Assembly: GCF_958298935.1 (NCBI RefSeq)
Contig: NC_084935.1
Span: 6,148,001 to 6,212,000, forward strand
DNA length: 64,000 bases
Direction of reading: 5' to 3'
From: Phragmites australis
Lineage: Eukaryota; Streptophyta; Magnoliopsida; Poales; Poaceae
Made by a program: the position numbers and the translations under genes. This document shows positions 49,137 through 59,900 of the stretch, one piece after another; position 1 is the stretch's first letter; the number at the start of each line of letters is the position of its first letter. The notes below the pieces were generated by a model. That model worked only from the letters and a program-made list of their open reading frames with translations, was not told where the DNA came from and did no database searches.

Positions 49137-49700
49137 ACTAAAGATTCCAATGTAAGATTGTATTGTAATATGCAAAAGGATGCCATGTTCATCACAAAAT
49201 ACCTGATGTTTTCCTTGTTTGTTAGTTTTGTAGAAATGCCATCCTATGATTATAGATAAATAAAGGTTAACCAACTTATTAGCTTCTATGAAAGGCTAAG
49301 CCCCCTTCCACTAAGAAGTTGAAAGTAGTTAAGGCTTATGGGTCTTACGCCTTATAGGTATGGAAGGGCTAATAAGCTTGTATCTATCAAAACAGTTTTG
49401 CAACTTTCTCTCCAGCGGGGTAATTTGGCTTATAAGTTAACCACAATAATCCATCATATAAAGTTTAACTTAGGCTCAACGAGCTTACATGATGCAGTCA
49501 GCCCATTTTTTCTAAACTTACTCTATGTTGCTGACTCCTTTTACTATAAATGAACCACAGCTAGCAAAATAGATGAGTTCGAAGAATTGGATGCTTCCAT
49601 TTCAGAAGGCTTTCTATCATCAACTTTACAGCAGGCCAAACGATGGCTCATGTCGCATTCGCAGCATCTAAACTTCACGAGAATCTTGCTACTTGCTTCG

Positions 49701-50465
49701 GTTAGTATCTTCCTGTCCGCATTTCACATTTGTTCTAATCATATTTTAGTATGTTACCTTTTTTTTTTTAGTTTCTGACTTGCCCTGTAGCAACTTGACA
49801 GTTAGGCTGTTAGGTGAAGGTCATTTAACATTGTTGGGAAGCTAATGTTCAAACTTAACTAAGAGTTGCTATAGAAAGAGTACATTTAAAAATATAGCCA
49901 TGTCATGACTTATTTTTAAATATTACAAGTGGAGAAATCTCTTAAATTTATTGGGCATAATCTTTGCAGGAGCAGTTCTCTACTATGTTTACTATTAAAA
50001 AACTATTTTTAGAGATAGGTGTTAATCCATTTTCATAGTTGTTTAGCGCACTCACCTGTGATCGAAGGCCTGTAAAAATTAACGATTTCTACAGATGCAA
50101 AAGAGACCGCCTATAGAAACCTATTGTCACAAGCAGTTCACTTAAGGAACCGCTTATAATCTCGGTCCCTGAATCAATATTTTTTTACTCGAAAAAAAGC
50201 GATTTTTTTTTACTGACCAGGTCGCAAGTCACATGTTTTTGCATGCAAAATACGTGTGCATGCATTTTTTGCATTCAAATTCAAAACCTCTAAGCTCACG
50301 TAAACCCTCCTCACCATCCTACTACAGAACTACTACTGATCATAATAGCATGTATATTCTTTTTTATATCTTTTATCTGAAACTTCAAATAATTATTGGG
50401 GCATCTAAATGACTTCAAATGAAAAAAAAAATCAACTACTACAAAGTTGTAGATCTAATCGGTGG
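49701..50465. other. AT-rich flank between the KMS1-like remnant and the copia element
   Basis: No further KMS1 exon was found. The last 5 bp, GGTGG (50461-50465), should be one TSD copy of the copia insertion; its partner lies beyond the window. Confidence 0.4.
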
Positions 50466-52229
50466 TGAAAGGATCGAATAGCCCAAGAGGGGGGTGAATT
50501 GGGATATTAAATTTGTTTTTTTAATTAACTACTGCTTGACCAAATAAAACTTATAAGAAACGCAAGTAAGGAATTTTAACTAGCACAAGATAGCTAACCA
50601 CGCAAGAATTAACTAAGAAAGACAATTCCTAAGAAGAACCTGCAATAATAACAAAGCTCAAAATAAGATGCAAGAAAGTAAAGAGTTGGAGAAGACAACA
50701 CCGATTTTTTCCCGAGGTTTCGAGAAGTTGGCACTTCCCCCTAGTCCTCGTTGGAGCATCCACCAAGGATGTAGCTCCCCCTTGAGTCACCAAGGCTCAA
50801 GTGCTCCCTCTTGATTACCCTTTCTCCATCTCCGGATTGGCGGGTATCAAACCAAGTACATCCTCTTTTTCCGGGGCTCCCACAATTGCTCCAAGAGCTC
50901 ACCGAGAAATCATCCGATCACCAAGACCGTCTAGGTGTTGCTAACCACCAAGAGTAACAAGCCTCAAGCTTCACTTGACAAAGACCAAGCCTAGACAACA
51001 GCTAGATGCACACTTGTTACTCTCCAAGCACTCAAAGAAGTCCTTAATCCTCAACTAAGAACTTAAAATGGACACAAGTGCTCACTCTCTTGCCTCTAAA
51101 TGACACACCAAGTGTATGAGCTGCTACAGGATCGCAAGAGCAACTGTTGAAACCAACTGAGTGGGTATTTATAGCCTAGAGATCAAAAATTAGCCGTTGG
51201 CTAACCACTCTCATTTTACTGTAATCACCGAATAATCCACTGGCTATATCCTTAAGATCACCGGATAGTCCGGTGGGTTCAAACCCAGAGCCAGCTGTCA
51301 CTAGCCGTTGCACGGCAACATTTGTCCGGTGATAAACTCCGGTGAACAACAGTCAACACCGGATAATCCGGTGAGTACAACTCACCCGACCCTTCGAATT
51401 TCCGAACCTTCTGCAAGAAATACTCCGGTGATATTTTTGCTACCACCGGATAATCCGGTGAGTTCAATTTGTCTGAGTTTCTTCACAACATTTCTCCGGT
51501 GGTCTGCCAGCTAAGTCACCGGATAATCCTGTGAACGTAATTTTCCACTGTGGCCCGAAGCAATGCTCTCTGCAAGAAATAGTCCGGTGTTCATATTATG
51601 CATTCACCGGATAATCCGGTGGGTACAAAATTGTTTTTCTCCGAAAATTTTCTCTGCTGGAAAAGCTCCGGTGGTCACCGGACTTTCAGCACCGGATATT
51701 CCGGTGTAACACTTCTGAAATTTTTCATATAATTCGGATGCCTCAATTAGTGTTTATCCGGTGAGTATTAGACATCCATCAGAGGATAATCCGGTGAATA
51801 AATGTTTTGTGAACTTGTCCAATTCAACTCTCTTTGAGCTCTAATTCCTTGACAGCTTCACCATGGACTTGTATGCTCTACCTAGTGCTAGAATTTAACA
51901 AGTGTGCATCATCTACGTCTAGACTCACTAAGTCAAGCTACTACTTTTAGCCCCCCTTTATAGTACGGTCAAAAGACAAAAAGAAAAAGGAGACCTATAC
52001 TACTCTAAGTATCCTTCATCTCCTTTGTGATACTTAGAACTAGAAGATCCTTAGTCTTAAAGCATATGTCCTTTGATTGTCCATATAAGCACTTTAGGGA
52101 CCAAGATTAACCAAATGTCATTGTATACTGAATTTTTGATTCCCTTCAAAACAAATTGTTAGTCACAGTAATATGGTTGTCATTAATCACCGAAACACTT
52201 ACCACTTACCTAGGGGCCTAGATGCTACA
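50466..52229 (-). repeat. 3' LTR of the copia element
   Basis: 1764 bp, TGAAAGGATCG...GATGCTACA on the plus strand (TGTAGCATC...CCTTTCA on the coding strand). At 51224-51800 it carries an array of near-palindromic CCGGATAATCCGG motifs. Confidence 0.93.
51224..51800. promoter_or_regulatory. Array of near-palindromic CACCGGATAATCCGGTG motifs in the LTR
   Basis: About five full or near-full copies of the 17-mer (one at 51357-51373) alternate with half-sites CTCCGGTG or GTCCGGTG, spaced about 40-90 bp apart. The motif is its own reverse complement except at the central base. Each copy has two CCGG sites, which are CG and CHG methylation targets. The same array occurs in the right LTR at 63090-63670. 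A role as protein-binding sites is inference. Confidence 0.6.
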
Positions 52230-52243
52230 ATCTCCCCCTTTTT
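52230..52243 (-). other. Polypurine tract of the copia element
   Basis: On the coding strand AAAAAGGGGGAGAT directly precedes the 3' LTR. A second, nearly identical tract (CCAAAGGGGGAGA) lies at 52588-52600, just after ORF3. Confidence 0.8.
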
Positions 52244-52636
52244 GGTGATTGATGACAACACAAATAACAATAGAGATATGAATTTGAAGAGCAACCTATC
52301 ATACTAGGCAAAAGAATGTATAAAGCAATAAAAGCGAGATAAAGCCTAGCGCTACAAAACTATCATGCTAGAATAGGTAGGAATTATGCGAGCATGAAAA
52401 TAAACACAATGTGATGACAGGCGAAACACATCCATATACAGAGCCAGATAGCCTGTCATAACATCAAAATCAATCCATAAGATCCAACATTTCAAAACTA
52501 GCTACCCAAAAATCTAACCTCCCCCTGAATCAAAATCTCACTAGACCCACCAGCTACTTTCTCTACCAACTCCCCCTATTACTAGACTCTCCCCCTTTGG
52601 CATCTAAGCACCAAAAAGAGAAAAACTAGGACATGA

Positions 52637-54847
52637 CTAAGCAACCGGAGCTGGAGAAGATGGAGGACCCGATGCTGTCGAAGAAGGTGCCACGACGAAC
52701 TGAGAACCGTCGGCCTCGGAGTCGGAGCTGGACGAACTGTGACCCGCAGCTGCTGTCGCCTCAACGATCTGATCCGGCACTGACTGAAGAGTAGCATCTG
52801 GAGCGTCAAGTGCTGGCTCAGCGACTGAAGAAGGCACAACTGACAGCTGAGGGACATGAGGGGAGATGACGGGCTGCTGCTGCTCGGGGACTGTCGGCTG
52901 TGGAGTGTCCTCGAAACTCAGAGGGCCAGTGGGTATAGGAGAAGTCAACGATGGTAACACTGGCCTCTGAGACATCCCAGCAGGCAGAGAGTACACTCCG
53001 GAGGCCAAGAGAGCTGACAGAGGGAAATCGGACCCTGGAGTACGCAAGAGTGCACTGACACTGCCTGGGAGATGACTCGGGGCAGGAGCTGAAGCAGGTG
53101 CTGGAGCTGGCAGCTGAAGGCCCTGTGCCTGGAAAAGAACGGAGAACAATCTGGCGTTGTTCTCACGGTCTGCCTGAAGTGCTGCAAACATGGCCTGCTG
53201 CTGCTGCTGTAGTGACTGCATCAGTGCAAACTGCTGCTCCTCTCGGCGGCGAGCATCCTCTGCCTGAGATGCCTGCTGCTGCTGCATCTGCCGAAGGATA
53301 AGAGTGATCTCCGAAGGCACTGCAGCAGAGGGCTCGGTGGTAGCTGTCTCAGTATCTGAGGAAGGAACTGATGTCTGAGGCGCACCCTGAGTAGAACCAC
53401 CAGCCTCAGCATCATGACATCTCGGAAGTGGTGGAATGAACTCGATATCCTCCGAGTCACTATCGTCGTCATCCAAGTCTATGAAGGCATGAGGTAGCTC
53501 TGCCTCGGCCTCTGCAAGGGCCTGGTCCTCAGCGGCAACTCTGTCTCGCTCCTCTGCTGGGATTTGCCGCTGAGCCTGCGCCATAGCACGCTGTCCGCGA
53601 CGTCTGTCCGTCGGAGCGCTAGGAATATAGTCCGGGAATCGCTTCGGGGATTGCTGGTAGACGTTAAGATGCTCTGGATAATGAATCGAGCGAGCCAACA
53701 AATATGAGATGAAATGCGCGAATGGCTGCTGTCTGCCCAGACCCTCTGCTATGTTATCCTCAATCTCACACAAGATGAGATCTAAAATGTCAAACTGCTG
53801 ATGAGTGAGGATAGATAAGAGCAACCACTGCTGGATACTGGTAATAGCCTCTGCGTTCCCGATCCTAGGCAACAGGCTGCGTCTGAGTGCAAAGTGAACT
53901 GCCCTCGCCTCTGGAGTCAGCATCTCTGGCAGTCTCAGTGAACCTGGAGGAAAAGGCGACCTGAACAACAGACGGATCTCGTCATCCGTCGGGAAAACGC
54001 CACCGGTCAGAGGACGACGAGGAGGATGAGCGTTCGGATGAACGACCTCATGCAAGAATCTGGTACTCTCCTGAAGCCTCAGAGCCTCGAGCATATCTGC
54101 CCGGTACAATTTGTAGACCTCTCCCTGAAACATGAACTGAATGAACGACCTGTCGGGAGCGATCCATACTGTCGCATAGAATACTCTGACCCAATCCCCA
54201 ACATATCTGTCCACCTGAGTAAGGAGAGCGGTGAGACCGGGGAATGCATCAAAGTGTCGTCTCACATCTGCTCCCCCTGCAGCTGACTGCAAGTACTCCC
54301 ATCTCAGCGTCCTGTGCTGACTTAACTGAACGCTCTTCCTGCCAAATGAGCGATAGAAGCTCTCCTGTACCACTGTCCAGAAACGGGGATCAATCCCCTC
54401 CTCTCTGACCTCAGGGAACCACTCCTCGACTGGTACGAATCTCAGCCTCTTGATCCTCAGACCCTTGCAGGACGTGAGATCAAGCAAACGGACCTCTCCC
54501 TGAGCTGGAGGCTGCTGCTCAGACTGCTCGGACTGCTGCTGCTGTTCAGACTGCTCGGACTGCTCGGACTGCTGCTGCTGTGTCTCTACTGCCTCTAGCT
54601 CCTGGCGAACCCTCTTCCGGCCCCCTGACCGGCTGGAAGGCGTCGAACCTGACCTCCCGGAAGCACGAGTGCGGGTGGAACGACGTGTAGGAGGGGTGGT
54701 CTCATCTCTGATCACAAAACCCTCCTGCCTGTTGTAGGCATCAACAGCAGCAAGCGCTCTGTCCCATTCCTTCTGAGTCTTTGACTTCTTCTGCTTAGGC
54801 TGTTCAATTGCCTTGCCCTTGCCCTTGTCACTGCGATTACGACCCAT
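52637..54847 (-). CDS. ORF3 of the copia element, unknown protein in the env-like position
   Basis: An intact 736-codon frame starts MGRNRSDKGKGKAIEQPKQK and ends before the 3' LTR, in the same sense as gag and pol. Layout: a basic, nuclear-signal-like N terminus (1-60); a Gln/Ser/Glu low-complexity stretch (about 88-115); a probable folded core (about 120-420; FRSF, DWVRVFYATVWIAP, FMFQGEVYKLYRADML, LLLSILTHQQFDILDLILCE); an acidic patch DLDDDDSDSEDIEF (about 460); a Gln-rich coiled-coil (about 530-580); and a Pro/Ser/Ala-rich C terminus. I see no signal peptide or membrane segment, so it is not env-like in structure despite its place. I recognise no catalytic motif. Its integrity in a young element suggests it is functional for the element. 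Function unknown. Confidence 0.8.
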   Translation of the reverse strand: MGRNRSDKGKGKAIEQPKQKKSKTQKEWDRALAAVDAYNRQEGFVIRDETTPPTRRSTRTRASGRSGSTPSSRSGGRKRVRQELEAVETQQQQSEQSEQSEQQQQSEQSEQQPPAQGEVRLLDLTSCKGLRIKRLRFVPVEEWFPEVREEGIDPRFWTVVQESFYRSFGRKSVQLSQHRTLRWEYLQSAAGGADVRRHFDAFPGLTALLTQVDRYVGDWVRVFYATVWIAPDRSFIQFMFQGEVYKLYRADMLEALRLQESTRFLHEVVHPNAHPPRRPLTGGVFPTDDEIRLLFRSPFPPGSLRLPEMLTPEARAVHFALRRSLLPRIGNAEAITSIQQWLLLSILTHQQFDILDLILCEIEDNIAEGLGRQQPFAHFISYLLARSIHYPEHLNVYQQSPKRFPDYIPSAPTDRRRGQRAMAQAQRQIPAEERDRVAAEDQALAEAEAELPHAFIDLDDDDSDSEDIEFIPPLPRCHDAEAGGSTQGAPQTSVPSSDTETATTEPSAAVPSEITLILRQMQQQQASQAEDARRREEQQFALMQSLQQQQQAMFAALQADRENNARLFSVLFQAQGLQLPAPAPASAPAPSHLPGSVSALLRTPGSDFPLSALLASGVYSLPAGMSQRPVLPSLTSPIPTGPLSFEDTPQPTVPEQQQPVISPHVPQLSVVPSSVAEPALDAPDATLQSVPDQIVEATAAAGHSSSSSDSEADGSQFVVAPSSTASGPPSSPAPVA

Positions 54848-56949
54848 CTGACAGATGCAACGTGAAATAGAGATGAGTGATCATATTGGGTTTAAGATTT
54901 CGAATGAAATTAACCCTAAACGGAACCCTAAGCATGGATGGATATGAATTGAGACAATCATGCTATGGATATAGGCAAGAGACAATAGATATTGATCAAT
55001 TGCATAGAGGAAGACTTGAATTTGGGCAAATTAATCAAAATAGGCATGAATTTGAAGCAAATGTGAACGATTTTGCTTGAATTTGAGTGAAATGAGCGAT
55101 ATATGGTACAAACAGATGAACATGCCCTAGTAGGTGATGAAAAGGTGGAGATGAAGCTAATTTCTTGATTTGATCACGGCAAGAGGCAAGATTTGACACA
55201 ATTCATCTAATTTGACATGAATTTGAGGCAAATTTGTATTAAAGTCAATGGATTTAACAAGGAAGACGCATAATTGATGAACATGCTCTCAATTTATGTC
55301 AATTGAAACTGAATGATCCCAAATTTGAGAGAAATTGACTCAAATTTACATGAATTTGAATGGAATTTGCATGGATTGTCTTGAATAATCATGAATTTGG
55401 CCAAATTATGCGCAATTTTGACTATCATGTACTCAATTCATGTCTAAAAGATGGAATAGCAACAAATTGGATCAAATTTGCTTTGATTTTTGAAGAAATT
55501 TCATGAATTTTGGCACACAATTGTATGAATTTGATCTAGGGCTTCATCAATTTGAGTACACCGGCCACAAATGTGCTCACCACGATAAAGGAGAGAGAGA
55601 GGAGGCGGTGGTGATGCCGGAGATGATAGCCGGCGGCGCAAGAGGAGCGGCGGCGGTGAGGAGGGCACGGCGGAGGCAGCTCTGCGCGCGGGATCTCAGG
55701 GCAGCGACGGGCGGAGAGCCGGCGGTGGCGAACTGGTGGCGCCGGTGGACGGCGCAACTCCGGCGGCGGCGCTACGGAACTGGGAGGCGGCGAGTCGGCG
55801 AGGTGGCGCGACGACGTACGAGCGGCGGCGAAAAAAATGATAGAGCCGGCCGACCGGGAAGACATATATGACAGGTGGGTCCCGCAGTTTTTTGAAAGCA
55901 CCGGATAATCCGGTGGAGGCAACAGAGAGCACCGGATAGACCACCGGACTATTTTTTGCAGAACCAACTTTCAGGGACCGAAAACTCTGTTCACATGATG
56001 TTCCGCTGAGCTTATATTTAGCACCGGATGACATCACAGGATATTCCGCTGATCACCAGGAAAAGACAGCGGACTAATGTTTGCAGAACTAAATTTTTGA
56101 AGGCCGAAACCTATTATACTCACCGGACGTTCCGCTGATCACAACATAACATCACCGGACTTATGTTAAGATTTTGAAGTTCACTGAACTGATGAGCACC
56201 GGAATGTCCGCTGATAACTAACTGATCACTGGACCATTGTCATGGTTGAACTGATCTGAGACAGAGATCACAGGATATTCCGCTGGTAAAATGAAAGGAG
56301 CGCCGGACTATCCGGTGATATGAGAAAAACCAGGCTGAACTAATTTCTCTTACTGAGTCCAAGTTTCAAATAACCACTCAACATAAACACATATTTGGAC
56401 CAGTTTGAGTGAATCCCTTACCCTCTCAAACTCTCATTTACAAATATTTGCCAAAAAGGCTCTAACATATATAATTTTTGAAATAATCAAATAAGAGCCA
56501 AAGAAGATGGTAGAAAACACCAAGGAAATATTTGAGCCATATTTCCTATGAACTTAAAGATGAAGGCTTTAAATTCGCTAGGTCATGACTCAATAGGCAT
56601 TAAGCACTTATATCTTTCTAATCACACTTTTAGAAGTGTACGTTCACATTGAGAGCGAACTATAATCTCAAAGAGTGATATTCTCCTTTGTGATCTCTCT
56701 ACCACCAATGCTTAAGCAATGTAAGACATGAAAGTAGACATGAGTGCATATTATATGACATGTGAATGCGAAGCGTAAAATTAATCTATCTTGTCATATT
56801 ACTTCCCTTCTCAAGCTTCTTCATGGTGAACCCAACAACATGCCTTGAGAAGAACTAGTGACCCACCATTTCAAGCAAAACCCATGTCCACCATTACCTT
56901 GAGAAGGTTAGACAAGGTCCTATTATGAATGCATCTATATGACAAGGTA
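54848..56949 (-). other. Spacer between pol and ORF3 of the copia element
   Basis: Read toward ORF3 it has three zones. An array of CACCGGATAATCCGGTG-type motifs (about 56325-55895; full copy at 55899-55915) comes first. A GC-rich zone (about 55870-55590), open in several frames, follows. Last is an AT-rich leader with TTTGAATTTG-like words (about 55560-54870), ending just before the ORF3 ATG. No conserved coding was seen. The layout suggests a promoter or leader for ORF3; this is inference. Confidence 0.55.
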
Positions 56950-59900
56950 TCAAATGACATTAGAAGCATCGATCACATTTAGTTCATTTCGTAATCTACT
57001 AAAAGTGGCTTCATCTAGAGGTTTAGTGAAGATATCCGCCAGTTGATCTTCCGATCGAACACTACTAAGAGAGATATCATTGTTTGCCACATGGTCTCTT
57101 AGAAAGTGATGACGGATATCAATGTGCTTTGTGCGGGAGTGTTGAACGGGATTGTTAGCAATTTTTACGGCACTCTCATTATCACAAAGGAGTGGAACCT
57201 TCTCTAGACGAACACCAAAGTCTAACAAGGTTTGCTTCATATAGAGGATTTGAGCACAACATGCTCCGGCGGCAATGTATTCTGCTTCAGATGTGGACAA
57301 GGCTACTGAATTTTGCTTCTTAGAACTCCAATAGACTAGGGATCGCTCTAGCAAGTAGCACCCACCCGAAGTACTCTTGCGATCCACACGGCATCCGGCA
57401 AAGTCCGAATCCGAGTATCCAAGCAGTACGAAACTAGCACCTTTTGGGTACCACAAGCCTATGCTAGGTGTATGCTTTAGGTATCTAAGGATTCTTTTTA
57501 CCGCACCAAGATGAGATTCCTTAGGATTAGCTTGAAAATGAGCGCACATGCATACACTAAACATTATGTCGGGCCTAGATGCGGTAAGGTAAAGGAGTGA
57601 CCCAATCATCGAACGATAGAGTTTTTGGTCAATCGATTTACCCGTTTCATCCAAGTCAAGATGTCCATTTGTAGGCATGGGGGTCTTGATTGGCTTGCAC
57701 TCTTCCATCTTAAACTTCTTGAGGATATCTCTCGTGTACTTCTCTTGATGGATGAATGTCCCTTCCTTTAATTGCTTGATTTGGAATCCAAGAAAGTAAT
57801 TTAGCTCACCAATCATCGACATCTCGAACTCCTTAGACATCATATCACCAAATTCCTTGCAAAACTCTTTGTTAGTTGAACCAAATATTATATCATCAAC
57901 ATAAACTTGACACAAGAAAAGCTCATTGTCGATGATTTTTGTGAACAATGTGGTGTCCACCCTCCCGATCTTGAATCCTTGGTTGATGAGGAAGTCACGT
58001 AGGCGTTCATACCAAGCTCGTGGGGCTTGCTTGAGGCCATAAAGTGCCTTGACCAACCTATAAACATGATTAGGATATCTAGGATCTTTGAAACCGGGGG
58101 TTTGTTCAACATATACGAGTTCATTAATAAGGCCATTTAAGAATGCACTTTTCACGTCCATTTGATAGAGTTTTATGTTACGATGTGAAGCAAATGCTAG
58201 AAGGATACGGATGGCCTCAAGCCTTGCCACGGGAGCAAATGTTTCGCCAAAATCCAAACCTTCAATTTGTGCAAAGCCTTGTGCGACAAGTCTTGCCTTG
58301 TTGCGTACCACCACACCATGTTCATCTTGCTTGTTGCGAAAGACCCACTTTGTTCCAATTATGTTCTTGTCTTGAGGCCTTTCCTCAAGTATCCATACCT
58401 CATTTCGAGTAAAGTTGTTGAGTTCTTCTTGCATTGCCATCACCCAATCAGGATCAGTGAGAGCCTCATCTACATGTGTGGGTTCTGAACAAGAGACAAA
58501 CGAGTAATGTTCACAAAATGAAGCACACTGACGAGAGCGAGTTTGTACTCCCCTAGATGGACTTCCAATGATCAAGTCAATCGGGTGATCCTTGGAAATA
58601 TGTGTATGCTTCACTTGTGGTTGTTGAGGTGTATTTTGTGGTGATCCAACATCTTGAGCTTGAGCTTGAGCTTCCTCTTGAGAGATATGGACATCATGTG
58701 ATGGAAGTGGTTGATCATCTTTGTCTTCATCTTTATCAACTTGTGGTGCCATTGAGGTGTGTGGTATTGAAGTAGAGGGTACATCTTCATCGTCCTCCTT
58801 AGGCTTGATATCCCCAATTGCTATATTCTTCATTGCATCTCTCAAGGGTTCATCACCTACATCATCACAAGAAATATCCTCTCCTTGGGAGCCATTAGAT
58901 TCATCAAACTCCACATCACAAGTTTCTTCAACAAAGCCGGTGGCATTGTTGAATACTCGATATGCTTTGGAGTTTGATGCATAGCCAACAAGAAAACCAA
59001 TGTCACAACGTTTTTCAAACTTGCCTAGGCGTTCCTTTTTCTTGTAGATAAAACACTTACACCCGAACACCCGGAAGTAGGAGACATTGGGTTTTCTCCC
59101 AATAAGAAGCTCGTATGGCGTCTTTTTCAATAGTCGATGGAGGTAGACTCGGTTAGAAGCATGGCATGCCGTATTGATTGCTTCCGCCCAAAACTTCTTC
59201 GGAGTACCATACTCATCTAACATTGCTCTTGCAAGTGTAATCAAGGTCTTGTTCTTCCTCTCTACTACGCCATTTTGCTGAGGTGTGTAGGTTGATGAAA
59301 ACTCATGTTTGATGCCTCTTTCTTCACAAAAATCTTCAATTTGTGTGTTCTTGAACTCCGTCCCATTGTCACTCCGGATCTTCACAAGTATGGACTCAAA
59401 CTCATTTTGAGCCCTTTTTGCGAACTTCTTGAAGATTTCAACGGTCTTTCCTTTGTCATCTAAAAAGAAAGTCCAAGTATATCTTGTATAATCATCAACA
59501 ATGACAAGATAATATAAATTACCACCAAGACTTTTGTAGGTAGTTGGTCCGAAGAGGTCCATGTGTAGAAGTTCCAAGGGTCTTGACGTAGACATCATGG
59601 ACTTGTATGGATGAGGACTTGCAACTTGTTTTCCGGCTTGACACGCACTACACAACCTTTCCTTCTCGAAAATCACATCCTTCACACCAACCACCTTCCC
59701 ATTTTTGAATACCTTCTTGAGTTGGCTCATCCCAATGTGTGCAAGCCGACGATGCCAAAGCCAACCCATAGATGTCTTGGTGAAGAGACATGTAGTCAAG
59801 CTAGCATCATTAGAGGAAAAATCCACAAGATAGATATGCCCATGTCTAAATCCTTTGAATATTAGGTCATTATGCTTCTTACTCGTTATGATAACATCAA

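Larger units (their letters stand above)
45933..49700 (+). pseudogene. VMP1/KMS1-like vacuole membrane protein pseudogene, 3' truncated
   Basis: Exons in matching phase: 45933-45972, 47556-47910 (MITE inside), 48101-48179, 48294-48588 and 49561-49700. The reading resembles plant KMS1/VMP1, a multi-pass endomembrane protein needed for ER-Golgi integrity. Signs are ELREKHHVDLERLTLTSRPF, LFTDSPHEK, FELWWAVLEVASSIGLG, HIALF..KAVQCGRVDLKSAP, YDTILLKRRSSWFEKDCMEF, EAVLWGIGTALGELPPYF, and KRWLMSHSQHLNF. Lesions: TAG at codon 8 (45954-45956), a 135-bp MITE in exon 2, TGA at 47872-47874, a GC donor after exon 3, a 7-bp insertion near 48331-48339 shifting the frame, and absence of the exons for the C-terminal half before the copia element at 50466. 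Clearly non-functional. Confidence 0.85.

Noticed and set aside
51279..51467. Minus-strand ORF with repeated SPDYPV peptides in the copia LTR, duplicated at 63147-63335
   Set aside because: The peptide repeat is a by-product of the CCGGATAATCCGG DNA motif; it is non-coding LTR sequence.
52637..54847. Calling ORF3 an envelope gene
   Set aside because: Position fits, but no signal peptide, membrane segment or coat-like motif is visible.
55503..55871. Plus-strand Arg/Ala-rich ORF in the copia spacer
   Set aside because: GC-rich chance frame, antisense to the element, no domain, overlapped by equally open frames.
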